Source: an uncultured Spirochaeta sp.
GTDB taxonomy: Bacteria; Spirochaetota; Spirochaetia; DSM-27196; Alkalispirochaetaceae
Direction of reading: 5' to 3'
NCBI GenBank assembly: GCA_913030605.1
Contig: CAJWEZ010000020.1
Span: 1 to 64,000 of the forward strand
Length of the DNA stretch: 64,000 nt
The notes below the pieces were generated by a model. It did no database searches. It was given only the letters and a program-made list of their open reading frames with translations, and was not told the DNA's origin. Made by a program: the position numbers and the translations under genes. Of the stretch, positions 8,625 through 17,242 are shown piece by piece (position 1 is the stretch's first letter; every line of letters starts with the position of its first letter).

Positions 8625-8993
8625 TCAGAAGTCCACCGTGCGGGTGATCTTGTCGAGCGTCGCGAGGAGCGAATCCCGGTTGAACGGTTTGGTGATCCAG
8701 GCGGTGGCGCCCGCGTCGCGCCCCTCGGTTTTCTTCGACGCGTCGCTCTCGGTCGTGAGCATCAGTATCGGCACCTGGCGGTTTACCGTGCCGGCCCGAA
8801 CCGCCTTGATGAGCTCAATACCACCCATGTTGGGCATGTTGTAGTCGGTGACCATTACGTCGATCGACTCGTCAAACTGCGCCAGCCCGACCGCGCCATC
8901 CGGGGCCTCCACGACCGTATGGCCTGCACCCTTGAGAATGATCGACAGCATCTGTCGCATGGAAACTGAGTCGTCGACGACGAGGATTTTCAT
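8625..8993 (-). CDS. cheY: CheY-like single-domain response regulator
   Basis: The 122-residue receiver has the acidic pocket (VVDDS, Asp7/Asp8), phospho-acceptor Asp50 (VTDYNMP), Thr80/81 (MLTTES) and Lys102 (TKPF). There is no output domain, so it should act by binding a target such as the flagellar motor or another protein. It heads the cheY-STAS-cheA group, with 10 bases before the STAS start. GGAAGGAG lies about 10 bases before the ATG. Longer upstream open codons in this frame are antisense to rsmE and look non-native. Confidence 0.93.
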   Translation of the reverse strand: MKILVVDDSVSMRQMLSIILKGAGHTVVEAPDGAVGLAQFDESIDVMVTDYNMPNMGGIELIKAVRAGTVNRQVPILMLTTESDASKKTEGRDAGATAWITKPFNRDSLLATLDKITRTVDF

Positions 8994-9058
8994 TGGATGT
9001 CGGCTCCTTCCCGGATCACTCTGACGAGTATATCGTCCGCCACCGGCGATCGCAACGA

Positions 9059-9862
9059 TCAGGCGCTGTGGCCACCGGTGGCCACAGCGGCACACGCGGC
9101 GCCGGCGAGGAGGATCGTCGCCGTCTCCGTCCGCAGAATCGAGCGTCCCAGGCGCACCCCGCAGAAGCCGGCAGCAACCAGCGATGCCTCCTCCGCGGCG
9201 GTAAATCCCCGTTCGGGTCCCACGGCGACAACAACTCCGGACTCGGTCACTGCGGCGCTCCGGGCGGCGATGGACGAGAGCGCCTCGGGAAGCGTCAAAA
9301 GCCCCGGCGTATCCGCTGCGGCCAGGGAACCGAAGAAACGTCTGGCGCCGGCGGTATCGGGGCCGGCGGTATCGGGGCCGTCGGGATCCGTCGCACGGAT
9401 CGACACCAGGGCGTCCCGGAGAGATCTTCGCGACGTCACCGTGGGTGGTGTGGAATGCCCACCCTGACTCAGTCCGTCGGCGATCGCATCGTCCACGTGC
9501 TCCCACACGGAGCTGGTCAGGTACGATCGTTCGGAGAGCTCCGCGGCGAACACCTCCACGCGGGCGACACGCATCGCCGCCAGATCCCGCCACAGACGCC
9601 GGAGCACCGGAGGCCGCGGATGCCCCACCAGTACCGTGATCGGCAGCGACGGCAGTGGGGTTTCACGCCACACAGGTGTCAGATCGAATCCACCGGCGCC
9701 GTTCTCAATAACGGTGGCCTCTCCCAGGGGACCACCGAGAACGGCAATCCGGACGGTGTCGCCGGAGGAGACGCGGAGAACACGTTTCAGATGTCGTGCG
9801 CGGGGGTCGGTCGGGGCGAGCCGGTAGCGGTCCGACTGCTCGCGGACCAGGATCGTGTTCAC
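9059..9862 (-). CDS. rsmE: 16S rRNA m3U1498 methyltransferase
   Basis: The 267-residue SPOUT-family enzyme methylates N3 of U1498 in 16S rRNA using SAM. The C-terminal knot motifs are clear: VAVGPERGFTAAEE and LGRSILRTETA. The N-terminal PUA-like part has HLKRVLRVSSGD. A small DNA repeat encodes GPDTAGPDTAG near residue 170, in a loop, and is unlikely to matter. It starts at GTG 9862, three bases after the tetR stop, so it is probably co-transcribed with tetR. Confidence 0.92.
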   Translation of the reverse strand: MNTILVREQSDRYRLAPTDPRARHLKRVLRVSSGDTVRIAVLGGPLGEATVIENGAGGFDLTPVWRETPLPSLPITVLVGHPRPPVLRRLWRDLAAMRVARVEVFAAELSERSYLTSSVWEHVDDAIADGLSQGGHSTPPTVTSRRSLRDALVSIRATDPDGPDTAGPDTAGARRFFGSLAAADTPGLLTLPEALSSIAARSAAVTESGVVVAVGPERGFTAAEEASLVAAGFCGVRLGRSILRTETATILLAGAACAAVATGGHSA

Positions 9863-9865
9863 GGG

Positions 9866-10447
9866 CTATCGGGAAACGTACGCTTCGCCGGTTACCTCGA
9901 AGTAGCCGGCGATCGAATCGATCGGAATCTGTTCGACCCCGATCAGGCGCTGCAGAATGAGACCGTCGATCGTCGCAAGCAGGACGCGCGCCATGGTGGC
10001 GTACTCCCCGTGGTTTCCGTAGACACGCGACAGGCCCTCTTCGATGATCCCGCGCCAACGGCGGTACTCCTCGACGAAGCGTTTGCGCAGACTCGGATTC
10101 TCGGTGAGCGCCTCCTGAATAAGGTATACGTGAATCTGTCCGCGGCTGCGGGAGTGCATGACCGTGTCCAGAACCATGCGGAACACCTTTCGCGGCGGCA
10201 GATCCTGGCCGCTGGATTCGAGCCACCGGAAGATTCGATCGGTCAGATTGTTCATGTGTCGATCGGCGATATCGAAGATCAGGTCGCCCTTGGTGGAGTA
10301 GTAGTAATAAAGGGTCCCCTTGCTGATGCCTGCGGCAACGGCGATGTCCGCGAGGGTGGTATTGTCGATACCACGCTCTCTGATCAGCTGCGAGGCGGCC
10401 TGAATGATCTTCTCCCGGTTGGCGGGAGTGGTTTTCCGCTGGCCCAT
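9866..10447 (-). CDS. TetR family transcriptional regulator
   Basis: The 193-residue protein has an N-terminal TetR helix-turn-helix (TTLADIAVAAGISKGTLYYYYSTKGDL, about 31-55) and a variable ligand-binding C-terminal part. The target is unknown. It is divergent from the pspC-like gene across 133 bases and may control itself or that gene. The ATG at 10447 is preferred to a TTG three codons earlier. There is no Shine-Dalgarno, but a good promoter puts the start of transcription at or near the ATG. No efflux gene adjoins it; the RND operon lies 14 kb away. Confidence 0.9.
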   Translation of the reverse strand: MGQRKTTPANREKIIQAASQLIRERGIDNTTLADIAVAAGISKGTLYYYYSTKGDLIFDIADRHMNNLTDRIFRWLESSGQDLPPRKVFRMVLDTVMHSRSRGQIHVYLIQEALTENPSLRKRFVEEYRRWRGIIEEGLSRVYGNHGEYATMARVLLATIDGLILQRLIGVEQIPIDSIAGYFEVTGEAYVSR

Positions 10448-10454
10448 GCCCGGC

Positions 10455-10484
10455 AAGGTACCGCAATATCGAGGTTTAGGTCAA
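10455..10484 (-). promoter_or_regulatory. Leaderless-type promoter of tetR
   Basis: TTGACC (10479-10484) and TACCTT (10455-10460) are 18 bases apart on the minus strand, and the -10 box ends 7 bases before ATG 10447. With no ribosome site present, the transcript should begin at or almost at the start codon. Confidence 0.5.
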
Positions 10485-10545
10485 TTTGCCGGTCGCCGAC
10501 CGCTTTTGAGGTGATCTCGGGACGGGCATCGGCATGCCCCTGCGC

Positions 10546-10574
10546 TTGCCCCGTGGCAGAACCGGGCCTACAAT
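10546..10574 (+). promoter_or_regulatory. Leaderless-type promoter of the pspC-like gene
   Basis: TTGCCC (10546-10551) and TACAAT (10569-10574) have a 17-base spacer. Only six bases separate the -10 box from ATG 10581, and no Shine-Dalgarno is present. The expected transcription start falls on the ATG. Confidence 0.55.
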
Positions 10575-10580
10575 GGCGCC

Positions 10581-10793
10581 ATGAGCGATTTTCGGCCCCC
10601 GGAACGGAAGAAGCTGTACAAGAGCAGAGTATCACGGAAGCTCGCCGGCGTCTGCGGCGGTCTTGCTGAGTTTTTCGGTATCGACGTCACCCTCGTGCGG
10701 GTCGCCTTTGTGGTGCTGTTCCTGCTCGGTGGCGGCGGCGTTCTGATCTACCTACTCGCGGCGCTCATCCTCGAGGACAACCCGTACCAGTGA
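10581..10793 (+). CDS. PspC domain small membrane protein
   Basis: The 70-residue protein carries the PspC signature (KLYKSRVSRKLAGVCGGLAEFFGIDVTLVRV) split by one hydrophobic helix (about 40-62), ending LEDNPYQ. In enterobacteria PspC is an envelope-stress sensor working with PspB. Short solitary PspC-domain proteins like this one are common and mostly uncharacterised. The stop overlaps the GTG start of the M20 peptidase gene by four bases, which predicts coupled translation. Confidence 0.88.
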   Translation: MSDFRPPERKKLYKSRVSRKLAGVCGGLAEFFGIDVTLVRVAFVVLFLLGGGGVLIYLLAALILEDNPYQ

Positions 10794-12145
10794 CGGCGGC
10801 GGAGAAGCTGGCGGCGGCTATCAGGGTTCCCACCGTGGTCCGGCCCGATCGCGGCGGTGACACCGTGGAACGGCTTCAGGAGTTTCAGCGCCTCATGCAG
10901 GACCTCTTTCCGGCGGTGCACCGATCGCTGGAGGTCGAGAGGCCCGACCCGTACCGGCTGGTGTTCCGCTGGACTCCCTCCACCGCGACCGCCGCCGGTC
11001 GCGACCCGGTACTGCTCATGGCGCACTATGACGTGGTCCCCGCGGAACCCGATGGGTGGAGCATCGCCCCGTTCTCCGGCGAAATCCGCGACAACGCGGT
11101 CTGGGGACGCGGAGCGCTCGACAACAAGCTCTCAATGATCGGGATTCTCCAGGCGGTGGAGGATTTGTTGACGGCGGGGTACCAACCGCAGCGCCCCTTC
11201 ATTCTCGCCTTCGGCGGCGACGAGGAGATTGGCGGCGAGCTGGGAGCCGGTCGGATCGCGGAAACGCTCGCGAACGAAGGTGTCACCCTGGCGTCCGTTC
11301 TGGACGAGGGCGCGATCGTCGCCGACGGTATGATCGGCGGAATCACGACACCGGTGGGGCTCATCGGCTGCGGTGAGAAGGGGCATATCAACGTTCGGTT
11401 GATTGTGGAGTCCGGCGGCGGCCACGCCTCCAACCCGCCGGCGATGGATCCCTCGTTTCACCTTGCAGAGGCCCTGGAGCGGATTCTCAGGCGCCGACAA
11501 CCGGTCCGCCGCACCGCCACGGTCACGGCGTTCATCCGCGCCCTCGGCGACGCGCTCGGCGGATTGCAGGGGGCCATTCTGCGCGCCTATCCGCTCTCGG
11601 CGCCGGCCGTACACGCGATCCTGTCACGCGCTCCGGAGACGGATTCGATGCTGCGCGACTCGCAGGCGGTCACCATGCTTCTGGGAAGCGACGCCCCCAA
11701 CGTGCTGCCCCGCAGACGGTGGGCCAACATCAACATGCGGCTCCTGCCGGGGGAATCGATCGACGCCGTGCTCAGGCGCGTTCGCCGCCGAATGGGTCCG
11801 CGGCTCTCGGGAATCGTCCGCGCCGAACTCGCGCCGGGGGTCGACAACAACGCCGCCCCGCCGGAGTCCGCCACCGATGGCCCCGCCTACCGGGTGGCGT
11901 ACGACGCAATTCGCGCAGAATGGCCCGAGATTCCCATCCTGCCGTACCTCGTTACCGCCACCACCGACAGCCGCCACTACGCCGGTCTGAGTCGAGCGGT
12001 ACTCCGCTTCCTGCCGTACGTTCTCGACAGGGACGACCTGGCCGGCATTCACGGCGTGGACGAGCGCGTCTCCCTGGCCAACATTCAGCACGCGGTGAGT
12101 TTCTACACCCGATTCATCCGACTGAGCGACGCGGAGGACCTGTGA
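10790..12145 (+). CDS. M20 family metallopeptidase
   Basis: The 451-residue dizinc hydrolase has the metal-site motifs MAHYDVVP (near residue 83), WGRGALDNK and FGGDEEIGG, and a dimerisation lid in the middle. The length and motifs suit the carboxypeptidase S/PM20D1-like branch, which cleaves or forms N-acyl amino acids or small peptides; the substrate is not predictable. No signal peptide is seen. GTG 10790 overlaps the upstream stop (GTGA), and its own stop overlaps the carrier gene start in the same way. The carrier may import its substrate (inference). Confidence 0.88.
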   Translation: MTAAEKLAAAIRVPTVVRPDRGGDTVERLQEFQRLMQDLFPAVHRSLEVERPDPYRLVFRWTPSTATAAGRDPVLLMAHYDVVPAEPDGWSIAPFSGEIRDNAVWGRGALDNKLSMIGILQAVEDLLTAGYQPQRPFILAFGGDEEIGGELGAGRIAETLANEGVTLASVLDEGAIVADGMIGGITTPVGLIGCGEKGHINVRLIVESGGGHASNPPAMDPSFHLAEALERILRRRQPVRRTATVTAFIRALGDALGGLQGAILRAYPLSAPAVHAILSRAPETDSMLRDSQAVTMLLGSDAPNVLPRRRWANINMRLLPGESIDAVLRRVRRRMGPRLSGIVRAELAPGVDNNAAPPESATDGPAYRVAYDAIRAEWPEIPILPYLVTATTDSRHYAGLSRAVLRFLPYVLDRDDLAGIHGVDERVSLANIQHAVSFYTRFIRLSDAEDL

Positions 12146-13584
12146 GCAGCAGTATGATCCAGATCGGCAAACGGGCGTTCCTGCTCGCGTTCGCCATCAT
12201 CCTCACCCTCATGATCGTCTCCGGAGTCCTGACCCGGGTGGTTCCGGCGGGGTCGTACGACCGGATAACCGTCGACGGCCGGGAGCAGGTGGTTCCCGGA
12301 TCGTTTACCTTCGCCGCTGCCCCCGACTATCCGGTGTGGCGCTGGTTCACCGCGCCGGTGGAAGTACTGGCGGCGCCGGGGAACGTCGCCGTCATCGCGA
12401 TCATCGTGTTCCTGATTTTCGTCGGAGGAGCCTTTACCGTCCTGGAGCGGGCAGACGTACTGGGCGCGTTTCTGCGGGTGATCGCGGTTCGAATGCGCTC
12501 CCGCCGCTTCCTCCTGATGGCGCTCATGCAGCTCTTTTTTATGGTCAGCGGCGCAGTCCTGGGGATTTTTGAGGCGATGGTCCCGCTGATCGTCTTTGTC
12601 GTACCGCTGAGCTTCCTGCTCGGGTGGGACTCCCTCACCGGACTCGGGATGAGCCTGCTTCCGCTTGCCTTCGGCTTCGCCGCCGCGGTGACCAACCCCT
12701 TTACGATCGGGGTGGCGCAGACGATCGCCGAGCTTCCGCTCTTTTCGGGGGCGTGGTTGAGGATTCCATTTCTGGTCCTTGTCTACGCGATCGTGTTCCT
12801 GTTTGTCTCGCGCCACGCGCGGCGGATCGAGAAAAACCCGGAACGCTCGCCGGTCCACGCCGAAGACGCCCGCCTGCGGCGACAGGTGTCTCCCGATGCG
12901 ACCGATTCCCACCTGACGATCCGGACGCGGCGGGCGCTGATCTGGTTCGCCGTCTCAATGGGTATCGCGGTGACCTTCATTGTCGTCACCGCACAGATCC
13001 CGGCCCTGTCGATGTACGCGTTTCCGCTCATGGCGGTGCTGTTCCTGGTCGGTGGCGTCGGCGCCGGGAAGCTTGCGGGACTGACCTGGAGGGAGGTCGG
13101 GGCCGCGTTCCGGGGCGGGTTTCTGAACATGCTGCCGGGCGTACTGCTGATCATGATGTCGATGAGCGTCAAGCATATCGTGCAGTCCGGCGGGATCATG
13201 GATACGATCCTCCACGGCGCGGCCGCATACATATCCACCCATCCGCCGGCGACCGCCGGGTTTCTCATGTACGGCGCCACGCTGGTCATGAACTTTTTTA
13301 TCGGTAGCGCATCGGCAAAGGCGTTTCTCATGATGCCGATTCTTACCCCGTTGGCGGATCTGGTGGGGATCACCCGGCAGACGGCGGTGCTCGCCTTTGG
13401 TTTCGGCGACGGCTTCAGCAACATGCTCTACCCCACCAACGCGCTGCTGATCATCGGCCTCAGCTTCACCACCGTCTCGTACCCCACGTGGCTGCGGTGG
13501 ACGCTGCCCTTGCAGGCGGTGGTGTTTCTGCTGTCGGTGGTATTTCTGTGGATCGCGATCAGCGTGGGATTCGGGCCGTTCTGA
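12142..13584 (+). CDS. YfcC family membrane carrier
   Basis: The 480-residue polytopic protein has about 12 hydrophobic helices, a VVPAGSYDR segment after helix 1 and the C-terminal ALIIGLSFTTVSYPTWLRW region typical of YfcC/C4-dicarboxylate anaerobic carrier relatives. Such carriers are linked to peptide, amino-acid or organic-acid exchange, often beside M20 peptidases as here. The GTG at 12142 overlaps the upstream stop. GGAGG lies 4 bases before it, a rather short spacing. A second in-frame ATG lies four codons later. It ends 5 bases from the convergent udk gene with no visible terminator. Confidence 0.85.
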   Translation: MSSSMIQIGKRAFLLAFAIILTLMIVSGVLTRVVPAGSYDRITVDGREQVVPGSFTFAAAPDYPVWRWFTAPVEVLAAPGNVAVIAIIVFLIFVGGAFTVLERADVLGAFLRVIAVRMRSRRFLLMALMQLFFMVSGAVLGIFEAMVPLIVFVVPLSFLLGWDSLTGLGMSLLPLAFGFAAAVTNPFTIGVAQTIAELPLFSGAWLRIPFLVLVYAIVFLFVSRHARRIEKNPERSPVHAEDARLRRQVSPDATDSHLTIRTRRALIWFAVSMGIAVTFIVVTAQIPALSMYAFPLMAVLFLVGGVGAGKLAGLTWREVGAAFRGGFLNMLPGVLLIMMSMSVKHIVQSGGIMDTILHGAAAYISTHPPATAGFLMYGATLVMNFFIGSASAKAFLMMPILTPLADLVGITRQTAVLAFGFGDGFSNMLYPTNALLIIGLSFTTVSYPTWLRWTLPLQAVVFLLSVVFLWIAISVGFGPF

Positions 13585-13589
13585 CCCCG

Positions 13590-14195
13590 CTATTCGACGA
13601 TCCCGCGCATGAAGGAGACGAGTACTTCGAGGGCCTTCTGGTTCTGCCCTCCCTCGGGAACGATGAGATCGGCGTAGGCCTTCGTGGGCTCAATGAACTC
13701 GTAGTGTCCGGGGCGCACCGTCTGCATGTACTGGTCAATGACCGACTGCACCGTTCGGCCGCGCTCGTGAATATCCCGCGAGAGACGGCGGATGAACCGG
13801 ATGTCGTCGGGGGTATCGACGTAGATTTTCAGATCGATCAGCTCCCGGATCCGGGCCTCAAAGAAAATCATGATCCCTTCGAGAATCACGAGCTTGCCGG
13901 GGTGGATGCGTACCGACTCCTCCTTGCGGCGGTGGTGGACGAAGTCGTACTGCGGCATGTCGATCGGGTCGCCGGCGCGCAGGTACTGCAGATGCTCCAC
14001 GATCAGGTCGGAGTCAAATGCACTGGGGTGATCGAAGTTGAAGGCGTTGATGTTGGTGTTGCTGACGTACTCCGCGGAACGGTAGTAGTTGTCCTGCGGG
14101 ATAAACACGAAATCATCGACGATCTCGGATATCTTGCGAACGATTGTCGTCTTCCCCGACCCAGAGCCACCCGTAATGCCGATGATGCGCGCCAT
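13590..14195 (-). CDS. udk: Uridine kinase
   Basis: The 201-residue P-loop kinase phosphorylates uridine or cytidine in pyrimidine salvage. Evidence is [12 protein letters not shown] at the N-terminus, the QDNYYR substrate loop, NFDHPSAFD, and the Arg-rich lid ([14 protein letters not shown]). Length is normal for the family. It stands alone, with its own strong promoter. The pyrimidine-nucleoside phosphorylase gene at 52.9 kb is another salvage gene in the window. Confidence 0.93.
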   Translation of the reverse strand: MARIIGITGGSGSGKTTIVRKISEIVDDFVFIPQDNYYRSAEYVSNTNINAFNFDHPSAFDSDLIVEHLQYLRAGDPIDMPQYDFVHHRRKEESVRIHPGKLVILEGIMIFFEARIRELIDLKIYVDTPDDIRFIRRLSRDIHERGRTVQSVIDQYMQTVRPGHYEFIEPTKAYADLIVPEGGQNQKALEVLVSFMRGIVE

Positions 14196-14207
14196 ATTCG
14201 CTTTCGT

Positions 14208-14236
14208 ACTATAGGGTGCCCTCCCGAAAGTATCAA
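14208..14236 (-). promoter_or_regulatory. Sigma-70-type promoter of udk
   Basis: TTGATA (14231-14236), a 17-base spacer and TATAGT (14208-14213) precede ATG 14195 by 12 bases. The predicted leader is only about five bases, and no Shine-Dalgarno is present. Confidence 0.6.
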
Positions 14237-14288
14237 CATCGCCGCCGGGTCCGGTCCCGGCTGCGGCCCGTGCCCCGTCCGACCATGC

Positions 14289-16205
14289 CTACACGGCCCG
14301 TGCCAGGGCAACGGACAGCGCGTAGCGAACCTCGGGTTCGCCGAAGGGCTTGCGCAGGACGTACTGAAATCCGGCATCGCGGTACGAAGACGCGTTCTGG
14401 CGATGGAGGGCACCGGAACTGAGCACGGCGGGGATATCGGGGTCCAGCTCACGAACCCGGCGCAGCAGCTGTACGCCGTCGTTCCGTCCCGGCATGGTGA
14501 GATCGGTGATCATGAGCTGAAACGGATGCTCGCCGGCCAGTTCCGTCTGGAACACGTCGATCGCGCGGTCTCCGCTCTCAACGGCGGTGACGATGCACCC
14601 GACCGCCTCGAGCGTCCGTTCCAGTGACCGCCGGACGAGCGGGTCGTCCTCCACCAGGAGAACGCGGGCATCGGAAAACGATTCACCACCGGCGTCACGG
14701 TCATCGGAACGCTCCCGCGGCTCGGGAATCGAAGTGGCGGTCGGAAGAAAGAGACGCACGGCCGTTCCGAATCCCGGCTCCGTTTCCACCTCGACGCGTC
14801 CGCTGTAGGACTCCAGAATCGAGAGGGTCACGGTGAGTCCCATGCCGATACCCCCGGCTTTGGTGGAGAAATACGGTTGCAGGATCTTCTGGACGATCCG
14901 TGGGTCCATCCCGTGTCCCTCGTCCCGGACCTCCACGATCACCGCCTCGGCGCGCTGGGCCTCCCGCACGTCGATGTGCAGTCGCCCACCCTCGTCCATC
15001 GCCTCCACCGAGTTAATCACCACGTTGAACAGGGCCTGGGAGAATGCGTTCCCCGGGATCCGGACCGCCGGCAAACCCGCATCGATTGCGAAGCTGCTGC
15101 GGATGCCCGTCCCGCTCACCGCAAGCCCCACCGTGTCCTGGACGAGTTCGGTGAGCAGGTGCGGGGAGGTCACGTCGTCCCCGTCGTCGGACCGTTCGTG
15201 ATCGAGCGGCTCGGCGCCGGAGAACCGCTCGAGCTGTAACCCCAGGCGCCGAATCCGCCTGACCGCGCTCTGTGCGCTCTGAAGCTCCGCCGCCGCGGGC
15301 GCTCCCCCGGCGTTCAGGTGGTGGTCAAGCAGACTGAGGTGATTCATCAGCGCGGTGGCGCTGTTGTTGAGCTCATGGGCAAGCCCCACCGCGGCTCGGG
15401 AGATCTCCCGGGCGTGCTGAATCTTCCGCAGATCCTGCCAGACCTGCCGCTGTTCGGCGGCGTCACGGACAAAGAGAATCGCCGCCGGCTGACCGTCGCC
15501 ACCGCCGCTGCCTCTGACCGGTGCAACAGTCAGCTCGGCATCGAACGCCTGTCGCCCACGGGGCGACACCTGAATATCCGTGGAGAAACACAGGTCGCGG
15601 TCACGGTCCCTGGCGCGGTCGATCAGATTTCGCACGAGAAACCGTTCCCCGAGCTGCCGCACGGAGACCACGTCGTCGATCGTGGATCCAATCAGATGGC
15701 TGGCTGCCGATTCTCCGGCACTGTCGTCCTCCAGTTGTTCGGCGATTCCGTTGCAGTCAAGGATCGTCCCGGCGGCGTCCAGCACAAACACCGCGGAGTT
15801 GACGTTGCGCATCACGGCGTCAAGCGTCTCCCGCGTCTGCATTTCCGATCGGTGAAACACCCCGATATCGTCGCCGTCGGCGTCAATGAGCGTGACGATC
15901 GTCTGGGCATCGCCGGCGAGGGAGGCGCGTACGAGGATCTCGCTGTTCGGTCGGTACCGCACGGCGACGCCGACACCCCGACGGAGCACCTGGCAGTCCG
16001 CTGACCAGTCGCCGGACGGGCGCCACGGTGAGGTGGTCGCCAGGGCCGAGCCGAAAAACGAATCGAAGCTGCACGGGACCGCGGCAACGGCCTCGTCACC
16101 GCAAATGGCGGTACACCGTTCGTTGGCCGCCCGAACGGTACCACCGGAGTCCACCACGAACGCCGCGTGAGGGACGCCGGCGATAATCTGGAGCAGGTTT
16201 GTCAC
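14289..16205 (-). CDS. Hybrid histidine kinase with PAS domains and receiver
   Basis: The 638-residue cytoplasmic protein reads PAS-like (1-110), a second PAS (about 130-245), HisKA with phospho-acceptor His in GLAHELNN (about 300), HATPase (VRDEGHGMD, GGIGMGLTV) and a C-terminal receiver with Asp in MITDLTMPG and Lys in RKPFG. No membrane helix is seen, so it should sense an intracellular cue. The receiver is fused and there is no separate regulator gene nearby. GTG 16205 is taken as start; codons further upstream run into the divergent phosphatase gene. Confidence 0.85.
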   Translation of the reverse strand: MTNLLQIIAGVPHAAFVVDSGGTVRAANERCTAICGDEAVAAVPCSFDSFFGSALATTSPWRPSGDWSADCQVLRRGVGVAVRYRPNSEILVRASLAGDAQTIVTLIDADGDDIGVFHRSEMQTRETLDAVMRNVNSAVFVLDAAGTILDCNGIAEQLEDDSAGESAASHLIGSTIDDVVSVRQLGERFLVRNLIDRARDRDRDLCFSTDIQVSPRGRQAFDAELTVAPVRGSGGGDGQPAAILFVRDAAEQRQVWQDLRKIQHAREISRAAVGLAHELNNSATALMNHLSLLDHHLNAGGAPAAAELQSAQSAVRRIRRLGLQLERFSGAEPLDHERSDDGDDVTSPHLLTELVQDTVGLAVSGTGIRSSFAIDAGLPAVRIPGNAFSQALFNVVINSVEAMDEGGRLHIDVREAQRAEAVIVEVRDEGHGMDPRIVQKILQPYFSTKAGGIGMGLTVTLSILESYSGRVEVETEPGFGTAVRLFLPTATSIPEPRERSDDRDAGGESFSDARVLLVEDDPLVRRSLERTLEAVGCIVTAVESGDRAIDVFQTELAGEHPFQLMITDLTMPGRNDGVQLLRRVRELDPDIPAVLSSGALHRQNASSYRDAGFQYVLRKPFGEPEVRYALSVALARAV

Positions 16206-17188
16206 CCTTGAAATTCTCCGCCAGCTCGCGTCCAATTGCAAGCGTGTACGACGTGATTGGTGACATCCATGGCCATGCATCGGCGCTGGAAACGCTTCTG
16301 CGCACGTTAGGGTATCGCCGCTCCGGCGGCGGGTGGCACGACCCGACCGGAATGCGAACGGTCCTGTTCGTGGGAGACATCATAGACCGGGGTCCCGAGA
16401 TTCGCCGGGCGGTGGACATCGTCCGGAACATGGTGGATGCGGGCAACGCGATCTGCGTTATGGGAAACCACGAGTACAACGCCCTGGCGTGGCACACCCC
16501 CGACGGGGCAGGCGGCTGGCTTCGCAGCCACACCGACGAGCACCTGCGACAGCACGCGGCGACCCTCTCTGCATACCGCGACGATCCCGGTGGTCTGTCC
16601 GACCTGCTCGACTGGATACGGACGCTTCCGCTGTTTTACGAAGACGGTGCGCTTCGGGTGGTGCACGCCGCGTGGGATGAGCCGGCGATAGATGAGATTC
16701 GCCACGATCCGCGGCCGGTGGCACAAACAGACTACCTCCGCGTGAGCATGGTTCCCGGTCGCCGGGAAAGCGAAATCGTTGAGCGACTGCTGAAAGGTGT
16801 CGAAATCCGGCTGCCGGACGGCGCGGTCTACCACGACAAGGAAGGCACCCCGCGGACGAAAACGCGCACCCGGTGGTGGCTCAACGCCGATGAACGGACC
16901 GTTGGAGACGGGGGACGACTCACGATGGGGGATGTCGCAATGCCCCCGGCGGACACCGAACTGGCCGACGTACCGGTAGACCCGGAGGAGCTGGAGCACC
17001 TGCCGGGGTACCGCGACCACCGCCCGGTATTCGTGGGCCACTACTGGCTCTCCGGCACGCCGGCGCCCCTCACCGACCGCATCGCCTGTCTCGACTACAG
17101 CATCGCAACCGGGGGTCGGCTGTGCGCCTACCGGTTTGACGGGGAGCTGCCGCTGACGGCGAACCGCTTCGTCTGCGTTCCGGGATAA
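16199..17188 (+). CDS. PrpE-like calcineurin-family phosphatase
   Basis: The 329-residue protein has all metallophosphatase motifs: VIGDIHGH, VGDIIDRGP, MGNHEYN and, near the C-terminus, VGHYWL. The GD.HG/GD..DRG pattern matches PrpE-type dinucleoside-polyphosphatases and PPP-like phosphatases; the substrate is not known. The start is uncertain. TTG 16199 has GGAG five bases upstream but overlaps the divergent kinase start by 7 bases. GTG 16244 would begin right at the first motif. The gene converges on metY across 54 bases without a clear terminator. Confidence 0.8.
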   Translation: MSPLKFSASSRPIASVYDVIGDIHGHASALETLLRTLGYRRSGGGWHDPTGMRTVLFVGDIIDRGPEIRRAVDIVRNMVDAGNAICVMGNHEYNALAWHTPDGAGGWLRSHTDEHLRQHAATLSAYRDDPGGLSDLLDWIRTLPLFYEDGALRVVHAAWDEPAIDEIRHDPRPVAQTDYLRVSMVPGRRESEIVERLLKGVEIRLPDGAVYHDKEGTPRTKTRTRWWLNADERTVGDGGRLTMGDVAMPPADTELADVPVDPEELEHLPGYRDHRPVFVGHYWLSGTPAPLTDRIACLDYSIATGGRLCAYRFDGELPLTANRFVCVPG

Positions 17189-17242
17189 CCGCGTCACGGG
17201 AAACGGAGTGAGGTGCCGACCCGCACCCCACCCCGTCGGTCG

